From contig NZ_VSZO01000005.1 of assembly GCF_008312935.1 (NCBI RefSeq), forward strand, positions 124,001-188,000: a stretch of DNA of 64,000 nt. Reading direction: 5' to 3'. Shown in pieces: positions 56,504-64,000 of this stretch. This DNA comes from Roseiconus lacunae. Lineage in GTDB: Bacteria; Planctomycetota; Planctomycetia; Pirellulales; Pirellulaceae. Numbering within the stretch: the first letter of the stretch is position 1; each line of letters begins with the position of its first letter. The position numbers were made by a program, and so were the translations under genes. The notes beneath the pieces were generated by a model that made no database searches, was not told the origin of the DNA, and worked only from the letters and a program-made list of their open reading frames with translations.

Positions 56504-57634
56504 CTAGACTTGGGAAATGGTTATCGTTGGTATGAATCCACCGCTCTTGCGATTTTGGTCGTACACGCGGAAAGGAAGATCTGCTTTCGGCATCCAAGTT
56601 CGACCGAGCTCGACCGCAGCGGCAACCGGAATTGAAGGAAAAACTGACAACTCACACGATTCGCCATGCCGAAGCTTGATTTGATCAAATAGCTTCCTCA
56701 TGGTTTCGCGGAAAAGTTGCAACTGAGCGCTGCTCTTGAGAAAATCGTTTCCAGGTTCGGTTGGAGTGACGGTATAGATACAGCAGTTGTCGCCTAACAC
56801 GGACCGTACACGTTCATTTGTGACATTTGCACTCAACGCAAGATTGATTGCGACGGCAGTCGCTGATTCATTACCATCTTGCAGCACCTTGAACTCGAAC
56901 GGCTTGTTGTGTTCGAGCCAGCTCCAGGTTGAAGGCTCCCGGTGGAGTTGGAACACGTCAGCCATTGGGATGTCAGATAACAACCTTCCCAACTCAACCA
57001 ACAAAGGAATGGGCGCCAATGCAAACACAGAAAGGTGCAGAGCATCAGCCGTCAAACGCGGTTTTACACGTTCGGCAAACTGACGCCGAAGATGTTCCAC
57101 CTCCATTGTCCAATAGAGCTGTTCGTCATCACCGATTGAGGCGTTTCCAAGACTCAGCGATATTGGTTCGTGGCTCGCGGGATACCGCTCTGGAAGCAGG
57201 GCCAATTTTGCATTTTGAATCGTTAGCGGCGTCCCGTGTTCGCCGATCCTCGCACCGTACATAAGAACGTGTGAGCGGCGTTCTTGATCAATAGCCGTTA
57301 CGAGCTCAATGCGGCTCTCGTGAGCTTGTTTCATTTTTTGCAAACGCGCAACTGTATGCCCCGCGACATCCACCTTGTCAATCAAGCGATGATGCGCATC
57401 GCAAAGAAGCATCAAGTTGGAAAGGTCCGCCTTGAGCTTCTCAGATAGTACTGAATCGCCGCGCGGCCCCGTGGGCTTATCAGCGATAATGTGCGCAATG
57501 TATGCCTGGTTGAACTCCGCCTTCGTTGCCTGATCGCGGAACAGCTCTCGATTGCAACCCTCGTATTGACAGCGACCGGCAGCTCTGCCCCAAAGGCAAA
57601 GCCTAATCGGTTCTGGAACGTTTGATACTGACAT
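56504..57634 (-). CDS. cap5: CBASS effector, HNH-SAVED nuclease
   Basis: 376 aa. The HNH domain: CLWGRAAGRCQYEGCNRELF, AYIAHIIADKPTGPRGD and LSNLMLLCDAHHRLID, a zinc-linked beta-beta-alpha-metal DNA endonuclease. The SAVED domain (from about residue 190) has HLSVFALAPIPLLVELGRLLSDI and ELSVFPSIPVAAAVELGRTWMP, the paired sensors that bind the cyclic oligonucleotide. Characterised Cap5 proteins degrade DNA when activated. It starts 6 nt after the DUF2188 gene and ends 2 nt before the CD-NTase gene: a compact operon. Confidence 0.93.
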   Translation of the reverse strand: MSVSNVPEPIRLCLWGRAAGRCQYEGCNRELFRDQATKAEFNQAYIAHIIADKPTGPRGDSVLSEKLKADLSNLMLLCDAHHRLIDKVDVAGHTVARLQKMKQAHESRIELVTAIDQERRSHVLMYGARIGEHGTPLTIQNAKLALLPERYPASHEPISLSLGNASIGDDEQLYWTMEVEHLRRQFAERVKPRLTADALHLSVFALAPIPLLVELGRLLSDIPMADVFQLHREPSTWSWLEHNKPFEFKVLQDGNESATAVAINLALSANVTNERVRSVLGDNCCIYTVTPTEPGNDFLKSSAQLQLFRETMRKLFDQIKLRHGESCELSVFPSIPVAAAVELGRTWMPKADLPFRVYDQNRKSGGFIPTITISQV

Positions 57635-57640
57635 CTCGGT

Positions 57641-57874
57641 CTAGTGCTTCTTATCCTTCGGTGGGTTCGGATCGTTACCGTAACTATCGGAATCGCGAAT
57701 CTGGCCGTTGGGGCGGTGAATCACGAGTTCCGTCTTGTGCGTTTGGGCGAGCTTTTTGCCGGCGTCAATCGCTTGTTGCTGAGTTGAGTGAACGGACGAC
57801 GCCCGCTCAGCTCCCTCTCGCTTGACTGCCCAACCGTTTTGCCCGGGGACAACGTGGTAGTCCTTCTTGGTCAT
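57641..57874 (-). CDS. DUF2188 protein, first gene of the CBASS operon
   Basis: 77 aa from ATG at 57874 (an upstream frame to 57886 adds four residues). DUF2188 pattern: YHVVPGQNGWAVKREGAERASSVHSTQQQAIDAGKKLA and VIHRPNGQIRDSDSYGNDP. Found in many bacteria, function unknown. Placed 6 nt before cap5, so it is co-expressed with CBASS. Not a known CBASS component in my recollection. Confidence 0.87.
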   Translation of the reverse strand: MTKKDYHVVPGQNGWAVKREGAERASSVHSTQQQAIDAGKKLAQTHKTELVIHRPNGQIRDSDSYGNDPNPPKDKKH

Positions 57875-58043
57875 GGTTCTCTCCACAAGTGAATGGTTTC
57901 GCTTTAGCTACCCAACAAAGGCAGCCATAAAGGTTTGCCGCTTACGACGATTTCGCGGAACAGCCGCAATTTTGCCGACTAGATCAACGACTTCGGGCGC
58001 TGCCCGCATTGACAGACACTTGGCGATCGACGAAGACCTAGGT

Positions 58044-58062
58044 GGGTAAAGTTACTTTACCC
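58044..58062. promoter_or_regulatory. Palindromic operator candidate for the WYL regulator
   Basis: GGGTAAAGT T ACTTTACCC: perfect 9-bp arms. It lies between the divergent CBASS operon and the WYL gene, 38 nt before the WYL start. CapW/BrxR-type regulators bind such inverted repeats. Confidence 0.75.
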
Positions 58063-58100
58063 GTAAAAAAAGTATACGCAGCAAAACGGAGCCCGCAACA

Positions 58101-59000
58101 GTGGTACAACCGGAAAAGTCAGAAATTCGCCATAGTGTCCAGCGCAGACTGGAATTCATTGAGTTTCGTTTGTTTTGGGAAGGACAAATCAATCGGTCGG
58201 ATATCGTCGCGCAATTCGGAGTCTCTGTTCCGCAAGCATCGGGGGATTTGAAGCGGTACCAGGAATCCGCCCCTGATTTCATTCGTTACGACCGCCACTT
58301 GAAGACATACCGGCCCACTGAACGGTTCAAGCCGTTGCATCTGCGGCCTTCGGCTGACGCCTATTTATCACAGTTGCGTTTGCAAGAGTCTGGCTATGTT
58401 GCCGAGGGCGAAACGTGGGCTGAGCAAACGCCCGACTTCTCGGTCGTCCCGATCCTTCGTCGTCCCGTAGAACCGGAGATATTGCGAGCGGCAATTGGCG
58501 CGGCTCGTGACTCCCAAGCTTTGAAGGTTAAGTATCAGTCCGCTTACTCCAATTCAACGACGTGGCGTTGGATCGCCCCGCATGCGTTTGGATACGACGG
58601 ATTCGGTTGGCACGCTCGGTCCTGGTGCCTTCGCAATAAATCGTTTCGAGATTTTGTTCTCACCCGAATCGTGGAGGTCGATGGCTCCAAGCCGGAGAAG
58701 ATCAATCGAGCGCAAGACGTTGAGTGGAATCACTCCGTCACTCTCATTCTTGAACCGAACCCGAAGCTATCTCCAGGCGACAAGCGCGCCGTTGAACTCG
58801 ACTACCGAATGGAAGATGGCAGGTGCAAGATCGAGACTCGGGTCTCTTTGCTCTACTACATGATGGGGCACTTGTGTTTGGCCCCGGAGCACGATGCGCT
58901 TGACCCAAAGGTTGCTCGACTCGTGTTGATAAACCGAGATGAGGTCGAACGAATTCAAAAAACGGTAAAGAGCCAAATTGCTTCGGAGGCGCAGGCGTGA
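58101..59000 (+). CDS. capW: WYL-domain transcription factor, CapW-like
   Basis: 299 aa, GTG start. N-terminal winged helix (SVQRRLEFIEFRLFWEGQINRSDIVAQFGVSVPQASGDLKRY), WYL domain (TTWRWIAPHAFGYDGFGWHARSWCLRNKSFRDFVLTRIVEVDG) and a C-terminal WCX extension. This layout is that of CapW/BrxR defence regulators, which are repressors that sense DNA damage or ligand. It is divergent from the DUF2188-cap5-CD-NTase operon with a perfect palindrome between them, the expected position. Confidence 0.88.
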   Translation: MVQPEKSEIRHSVQRRLEFIEFRLFWEGQINRSDIVAQFGVSVPQASGDLKRYQESAPDFIRYDRHLKTYRPTERFKPLHLRPSADAYLSQLRLQESGYVAEGETWAEQTPDFSVVPILRRPVEPEILRAAIGAARDSQALKVKYQSAYSNSTTWRWIAPHAFGYDGFGWHARSWCLRNKSFRDFVLTRIVEVDGSKPEKINRAQDVEWNHSVTLILEPNPKLSPGDKRAVELDYRMEDGRCKIETRVSLLYYMMGHLCLAPEHDALDPKVARLVLINRDEVERIQKTVKSQIASEAQA

Positions 59001-59190
59001 CTTTGCGAAACCTCAAACGGCGAAGAATCTGGCGTTCATTGCCCAAAATATTTGCCCGATCCATGTCGCGAGTGACCAAACGTGTCAATCGCATCCGCTA
59101 CGCTCGGATGCTACCCCCCTCAGGGGAGCGGTTCTTTGGCAGCATTCCGGTATCGTATGTCCGTAGCTGGTTTTTAACTTGGGGCAATAT

Positions 59191-59796
59191 ATGGAACATG
59201 AGCGATACAAAGCACCCGGTATTCGGCAACTCTGGGCGGAATTGATCCTCCGGTGCGATAAGTGCGTGGAGCATCGCTCTCAGGCCAACAAGATTCGAGG
59301 GGCAATCTACATTTATGCCGCACAAGGGCGTCCAGACATTTCGGACGCCGAGATCCTAGACGCTGTTGGTCAACCATGGGATCAACTCGATAAGGGCGTC
59401 ATCGCTGAAACGGTCGAGGTGGTTGGCTGTGATGAAACGGAGTCTGAATTTGAGTGGCAGTTGGCCAACCCTCAGCGACTTGAAACACCACCGAAACCCG
59501 ATAATCAGCCGCAGCCCGTTTGGTTTAATCCATTCGATTCGATCGGGCTTGATGTCAGCAAGGATGACGAAAGCGTCGAGATCTCGCCGCCCCACGTCAG
59601 CAGCCCAATGTTGCAAGTGGGAGGGACGCGCAAGCTGTATCTCGCCCGAGAAACCAAAGACACCCACGACCGCGACAAACGCCGCGACACCGAGAACCAC
59701 AAGATCGATTGCGGCCGCGCCCACTTCCGAGAACTCGGAGTTGATTACGAAGTGGCAACCAATATTCAAGAAGTGCTTACACCGCGAACCAAGTGA
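59191..59796 (+). CDS. ASCH/EVE-like domain protein
   Basis: About 201 aa from ATG at 59191 (frame open from a TTG at 59179). The N-terminal 90 residues (LWAELILRCDKCVEHRSQANKIRGAIYIYAAQG) resemble ASCH domains (I-L-x-G-x-K-x-x-E-x-R-S pattern) that bind RNA or modified nucleotides. A variable linker and a C-terminal tail with TRKLYLARETKDTHD and VDYEVATNIQEVL follow. No catalytic assignment. It lies between the WYL regulator and the large ATPase, co-directional. Confidence 0.55.
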   Translation: MEHERYKAPGIRQLWAELILRCDKCVEHRSQANKIRGAIYIYAAQGRPDISDAEILDAVGQPWDQLDKGVIAETVEVVGCDETESEFEWQLANPQRLETPPKPDNQPQPVWFNPFDSIGLDVSKDDESVEISPPHVSSPMLQVGGTRKLYLARETKDTHDRDKRRDTENHKIDCGRAHFRELGVDYEVATNIQEVLTPRTK

Positions 59797-59898
59797 ACCT
59801 ACGAAGAACCGCTAATGTCATACTGGGTTTGGATCTGGACTTTGATAACCGGTTGACAACACGAATCCACAGCTAATCAAGAAATCTAGGATCAAGTG

Positions 59899-62553
59899 AT
59901 GAGGCCACTCGTGAAATCCCCAGCTACAAGAAGAATGACAATTCACGATGAAATCCTCGCATGGTCGCTCGACCAACCGCTTTGGCAGCGCGATGCGTTA
60001 CGTCGCATTGTCGAAAAAGGCAGCTTTGATGTCTCGGATACCGATGAGTTGACCGCGGCCTGTCGTGAGGCTTACGGGCTGAGCGAAGATTCCGCACCCA
60101 ACTTATCACCGCTAGCGACCGAGCATATCCCTTCCCGGCAACAGTCCGGTCGAAAGATTACGCTGTGCTCGATCTCGGAAGCGGCGAACGTCAATGCATT
60201 GGATTCAAGTCAGGTACTATCGTTTGCTGCAACCGGCCTGACAGTGGTATTTGGTTACAACGGTTCGGGAAAGAGTGGATACGGGCGAATCCTGCGCCGT
60301 GCCTGCCGTGCCCGCAGTAAAGGTGACCCAATCCTGCCTAACGTCTTGGGTAAAGCGACGACTGACCCAGCCAGCGCTGTCATCACGACCGCGATTGATG
60401 ATGCCGAGCAGCTGCCAGCACAATGGATCGACGGGCAACAATCGCCCGATGGTCTTGGATCAATCAGTTTCTTCGATTCGGATTGTGCATCGGTGCATGT
60501 ACGAGATAAGAACGAGGTTGCTTTCACGCCATTCGGCCTAGAGATCTTGCCGACACTGGGTGACTTGTGCAAATCAGTTCAAGCAAAGCTCGGCGCGGAA
60601 AAGAGGACACTCGAAGGTGAAACACCTCCGTTTCTACGAAGCAGCTACGCGACCGGCAACACAAAGGTCGGCAAAACGCTTACCTCGCTCAAGGGTTCAG
60701 CGAAACCGGAAGACTTGGATACGCTGGCGTCTTTGGATGATGCCGAAGTGGAGCGACTGAAGGAGATACCTGCACAATTGGCGTCCGACCCGCAGAAAGC
60801 GGCGAAAGAGCTGCGGGTTCAGGCAGGCCGAATCACCACGCTCGGACGTTCGCTTGCTGCGGCCGAGAAGGCATTGTCTGACGAAGCACTTGAAGCAATC
60901 AAAGTACTTGCCAGTGACGCCGCCGCGAAAACGAAGGCCGCTCAAGTTGCTGCGGCGATGAACTTCAATGATGATCCACTGGACGGCATTGGGGAACCAG
61001 TATGGCGTGCTCTTTGGGAAGCGGCTCGTCGATACTCTACGGACGCAATTCCAGACACGGAATTCCCTGCTACAGACGCTGAAAATGCCGTCTGTGTTTT
61101 ATGTCAACAACCGCTTGCTGAATACGCAAAAGATCGATTAGAGCGATTCGAAAAGTTCGTGCGTGACGATAGTGCCCAACAAGCAACCAAGGCAACTGCG
61201 GCTTTGACAACTGCTGTTACAGCTTTAGATCGGCTTGACCTTCAAGGCGAAGGTACCAGGGAACAAATGAAAGACGTAGAAGCATTAGACGCTAACGTCT
61301 TTCAGTCAGTTCGGGATCAGCTCGCAACGCTGTTGCGACGATTGCGTGCGGTTAAGCTGGCTTACGAATCAGGCAACTGGTCTTTCGAGACTCCGGAAGC
61401 GCTCAACGACGTTGGCGACCACTTGGTAGCCCTCATTAAGACCCTGGGCCTGCGTGCCGCAGAGATTGACAAATCAGCAGATGCGACAGAGCGAAAAAGG
61501 CTGACGGACGAACTTGCAGAGCTAAAAGCTCGCGAGTGGCTGGCAACCGTACTCGGCGACGTGAAGGAGCACGTGTCTCGGCTAGCCGACATCAGCAAGT
61601 TGAAAAAAGCAATCGCCGAGACCAGAACGAATGCAATTACGACCAAAAGCAAAGAACTGGCCAAGCTCTACGTGACCGATCAGCTTCGCAATGCGTTTGC
61701 AGATGAAATCAAGAAGATGCAACAAGGGGTGCGTCGACTAAACGTGGAACTTGTCGCAGCAGAAGGAAAGTACGGACGCACCTTTTATCGCGTCCAATTA
61801 GTTGGAGCCAGCAATGCTCAGGTGGTGACAATTGTTTCTGAAGGCGAGCATCGCTGCATTGCATTGGCTGGGTTCTTATCAGAGCTTGCAACCGAGACGA
61901 CCAAGTCAACTGTGGTGTTTGATGACCCAGTTACGTCGCTCGACCACCACTGGCGTGGTTGCTTCGCGCAACGTTTGGTCGAGGAAGCTGCCGATCGACA
62001 GGCCATTGTCTTTACCCACGACATTGTGTTCCTGCATGATCTTTTGTCAGGTGCCGAACAACTGAAGGTGCCAATTGAACTCCGTCGCGTGCAATCGAAT
62101 CGTAACAACAGCGGTTTCGTCGATGACAAATTACCGTGGATTGCTCAAAAAACCCTGCCACGAATAGATGAACTTGAGCATCGCGTCAGGGCGACACAAA
62201 ATGACTACAACAACCAAAACGACGACGTTTACGAACGGGATATATTCGCGGTTTACGGCGACATTAGAGCAACAGTTGAACGAGCTATCGAAGAGCATTT
62301 CTTTCGAGGTGTCATTGTTCGTCATAAAGATTACATCAGCTTAAGCAATCTCAAGAAGGTTACAGCCATGACAACGACCCATTGCGAGCGTCTGCAGACG
62401 CTATTCAAACGCTGTTGTGATATCACCTCTGCTCACGATCGAGCTTCGCTCCGCAGTTTCGGTGTCCCAACTCCAGGCAACGCACTCGATGATCTGGATG
62501 AATTACGAAAACTGGTTGTCGAAATCAAAGCTGAACAGAAGCTTGTGGTTTGA
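59899..62553 (+). CDS. Large ABC/SMC-type ATPase (AAA_13-like) with CxxC motif
   Basis: About 884 aa; GTG/ATG at 59896/59899, or ATG at 59935. Walker A GYNGSGKSGYG, a central coiled region with CVLCQQPL (CxxC, a zinc-hook-like motif), signature VSEGEHRCIALAGFLSEL, Walker B VVFDDPVTSLDHH and an H-loop IVFTHDIVFLHDL. Organisation resembles RloC/AAA_13 anti-phage ATPases. No nuclease active site is obvious in the C-terminal third; a HEPN-like or anticodon nuclease activity is possible but not shown. Probably a DNA-end or structure sensor. Confidence 0.8.
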   Translation: MRPLVKSPATRRMTIHDEILAWSLDQPLWQRDALRRIVEKGSFDVSDTDELTAACREAYGLSEDSAPNLSPLATEHIPSRQQSGRKITLCSISEAANVNALDSSQVLSFAATGLTVVFGYNGSGKSGYGRILRRACRARSKGDPILPNVLGKATTDPASAVITTAIDDAEQLPAQWIDGQQSPDGLGSISFFDSDCASVHVRDKNEVAFTPFGLEILPTLGDLCKSVQAKLGAEKRTLEGETPPFLRSSYATGNTKVGKTLTSLKGSAKPEDLDTLASLDDAEVERLKEIPAQLASDPQKAAKELRVQAGRITTLGRSLAAAEKALSDEALEAIKVLASDAAAKTKAAQVAAAMNFNDDPLDGIGEPVWRALWEAARRYSTDAIPDTEFPATDAENAVCVLCQQPLAEYAKDRLERFEKFVRDDSAQQATKATAALTTAVTALDRLDLQGEGTREQMKDVEALDANVFQSVRDQLATLLRRLRAVKLAYESGNWSFETPEALNDVGDHLVALIKTLGLRAAEIDKSADATERKRLTDELAELKAREWLATVLGDVKEHVSRLADISKLKKAIAETRTNAITTKSKELAKLYVTDQLRNAFADEIKKMQQGVRRLNVELVAAEGKYGRTFYRVQLVGASNAQVVTIVSEGEHRCIALAGFLSELATETTKSTVVFDDPVTSLDHHWRGCFAQRLVEEAADRQAIVFTHDIVFLHDLLSGAEQLKVPIELRRVQSNRNNSGFVDDKLPWIAQKTLPRIDELEHRVRATQNDYNNQNDDVYERDIFAVYGDIRATVERAIEEHFFRGVIVRHKDYISLSNLKKVTAMTTTHCERLQTLFKRCCDITSAHDRASLRSFGVPTPGNALDDLDELRKLVVEIKAEQKLVV

Positions 62554-62749
62554 GAAGCGGGATCTTCGCACAATAAGAATCCGCTCAGCATCGTGCGGTG
62601 TTTCGTTTTGCTGCTTCGACTTTAGAGACGGGTCTTTTTGGTTGTAATGTATACCGCCATATGTTTGGCTTTTTCGAGTATTCGATTAGTGGTTTCTATT
62701 CCTTCAATGTTAGTATACAGTTTAAGTGCGATTTAACTTAACGCGACTC
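62554..62749. other. Gap between ATPase and AddB-like gene
   Basis: Under 200 nt, AT-rich near 62640-62740, no gene. Plausible promoter region for the nuclease gene. Confidence 0.35.
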
Positions 62750-64000
62750 ATGATTCGGCTTACTCCTGGTCCGCTTCGGCCGACCTTTGGGAAAGCGACG
62801 ATTAACGAATTGCGCGGCGGTCCTGAGACGTTGCTTCGTTGGTTGGAATTGCAGCTTGGTTTGCCAGTCGTCGAAGCGCACCGGGGAAGTCACGTTACGG
62901 AGTATGCGACAGCTCTTGATGGGGTGGCCGACTCCGTTATCACTGCCAGTTTGCAGACTGATCGATGGGCGACTGCATCGGAATTATTGTCTCGCAGAGA
63001 TGAACTGCAGGTTGGCGGATGGGATCAAGCTGATGTGGACGGTTTGCCTGTTGTTGTCAGCGACCTTGCTCTGGCGGCGAGCGGACGCGAATTTGTGTTC
63101 CCGAGTGTCGCCAATCGCATTCATCGCGTCCTGGATGCTCTCGATGACGGTCAAGTTCTACCTCCGCATTCGTGCGAATTAGCGGATCCCATCGATCGCT
63201 GGCCAAGGAAATGGCAGGCTCTGTTGCAACGTCTGACTATCACGCCATTTGTTGAAGCGGAATTCTCTGCCGCCGAGGGCGCAGCTTTACGACTTATGCA
63301 GACCGTTGTACGAGGCGGTACCGGGTCGAATGTGGAGCTGGATGATTCTTTGCGCTATGTCCAGTCGCTTAGTCAGACTGCCGCCGTTGAGTACGTCGCA
63401 GCAACTCTCGCACACGACCCAGACCAGCTTGAACGAACCGTTATCCTGTGCGAAGACGACAATCTTGCCATCCAGTTAGATGCGGCGCTGCGTCGATACG
63501 GTTTGCCCACTATGGGAGCGTCGGCGTGCTCCAAGGCTCATCCGATGCTGCAGGTATTGCCGCTGAGTTTGGCATTGTTGTGGAGTCCGGTCGAACCGCA
63601 ACACTTGCTCGACTTCTTAACTCTGCCAATTTCGCCCATTCCGCGACGAGCTGCGAATGAACTGGCTCGTGCATTGACTAATGAGCCGGGTTTGGGAAGC
63701 AGCTCGTGGGAAGAGTCGATCGCGACACTTTGCGATTCAGAAGCAGATCCCGAAGGCTCGCTTCGAGCCAAATTGGACTCATGGTTGTTCTGCGAACGGG
63801 TTATTCAAAACAACTTGGTGCCGACTCGACTGGTTCGAGAACGATGCGCCGCAGTGGCGAAATGGGCGACCGGATTGGCTATCGCAATGTCCAACGAGCC
63901 GGAGGCTTCCATAGAATTGATTCAAGCTCTGCATCTAGCCGCTGGCCAAGCGACGCTGCTGGGTGAATTGGCACAAAGCCAAGGCACGGAACTTAGCGAA
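62750..64000 (+). CDS. AddB/PD-(D/E)XK-type nuclease subunit, 3'-partial
   Basis: ATG at 62750 followed by 417 codons without a stop to the window edge. Opening blocks LTPGPLRPTFGKATINELRGGPETLLRWLELQLG and SLQTDRWATASELLSRRDELQVGGWDQADVDGL are like planctomycete AddB/RecB-type helicase-nuclease subunits. Middle blocks (TVILCEDDNLAIQLDAALRRYGLPTMG) match the inactivated helicase part, without a Walker A. The PD-(D/E)XK domain, if present, lies beyond the window. Confidence 0.6.
   Translation, partial: MIRLTPGPLRPTFGKATINELRGGPETLLRWLELQLGLPVVEAHRGSHVTEYATALDGVADSVITASLQTDRWATASELLSRRDELQVGGWDQADVDGLPVVVSDLALAASGREFVFPSVANRIHRVLDALDDGQVLPPHSCELADPIDRWPRKWQALLQRLTITPFVEAEFSAAEGAALRLMQTVVRGGTGSNVELDDSLRYVQSLSQTAAVEYVAATLAHDPDQLERTVILCEDDNLAIQLDAALRRYGLPTMGASACSKAHPMLQVLPLSLALLWSPVEPQHLLDFLTLPISPIPRRAANELARALTNEPGLGSSSWEESIATLCDSEADPEGSLRAKLDSWLFCERVIQNNLVPTRLVRERCAAVAKWATGLAIAMSNEPEASIELIQALHLAAGQATLLGELAQSQGTELSE

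Noticed and set aside
54918-57634. Type II CBASS with Cap2/Cap3.
   Set aside because: Neither an E1-E2 fusion nor a JAMM gene lies in this operon or strand. The neighbouring E1 and JAMM belong to a different, convergent operon with its own terminator.
58997-59245. An 82-codon frame beginning in the WYL stop (GTGA) and ending within the ASCH-like gene.
   Set aside because: Basic, no domain, and the second half is a shadow of 59191-59796. Overlap geometry alone is not enough.

Overview
The window looks like a chromosome segment of a marine planctomycete of the Pirellulaceae (Rhodopirellula-like). The signs are planctomycete-typical families: FecR plus LamG, DUF1549/DUF1553 cytochrome-like proteins next to a Tat-exported DUF1501 protein, several sulfatases, PVC-type membrane-bound dehydrogenase-like proteins with HEAT repeats and haem c motifs, and many secreted hydrolases. 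This is inferred from gene content; no rRNA or other phylogenetic marker is present.

Region 1 (1-32.5 kb) is ordinary host chromosome. It holds a FecR/PSCyt/DUF1501 operon and a sulfatase, then an outer-membrane efflux lipoprotein, small secreted proteins, a PL14-like lyase, an MscS channel, a cupin plus hydrolase pair, an EF-hand esterase, a cytochrome/dehydrogenase-like pair, an S9 peptidase plus PL10 pectate lyase pair, TerC, a TauE/SafE permease and NusB. Three copies of a MITE-like element (12.1, 14.2 and 30.5 kb) and a short REP-like repeat sit between genes.

Region 2 (32.5-42.0 kb) is a decayed accessory segment beginning at tRNA-Ala(GGC). A truncated tyrosine integrase next to the tRNA is joined to a 5'-truncated IS110-family transposase. 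Small, same-strand, unrelated genes follow, three of them ending in attC-like hairpins, which suggests an integron-type cassette cluster without an integron integrase. Then come HD, peroxiredoxin and xenobiotic acetyltransferase genes, an alcohol-dehydrogenase remnant and a frameshifted sulfatase.

Region 3 (42.1 kb to the right edge) is a mobile and defence island. A complete tyrosine integrase is followed by a serine-recombinase module flanked by 30-bp direct repeats. Next is a long, tightly overlapped operon (47.1-54.7 kb): lipoprotein, DUF1257 (Ycf35-like), DUF2997, a TOPRIM protein, a Ycf46-like AAA+ ATPase, a DUF3150-like protein and small proteins. After an internal terminator it continues with a beta-grasp ubiquitin-like protein, an E2-like protein fused to a cysteine-repeat array, a JAMM peptidase and a ThiF/E1 enzyme. 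That is a complete candidate ubiquitin-like modification pathway coupled to an AAA+ machine, and is the most interesting object here. Convergent to it lies a CBASS operon (DUF2188, HNH-SAVED effector, CD-NTase) with a divergent WYL regulator and a perfect palindromic operator candidate. The island continues with an ASCH-like protein, a large ABC-type ATPase with a CxxC motif, and the start of an AddB-like nuclease gene cut by the window edge.

Functions were assigned by reading motifs and recalling families. No database search was run, so whether a gene arrangement has been described before cannot be settled here.
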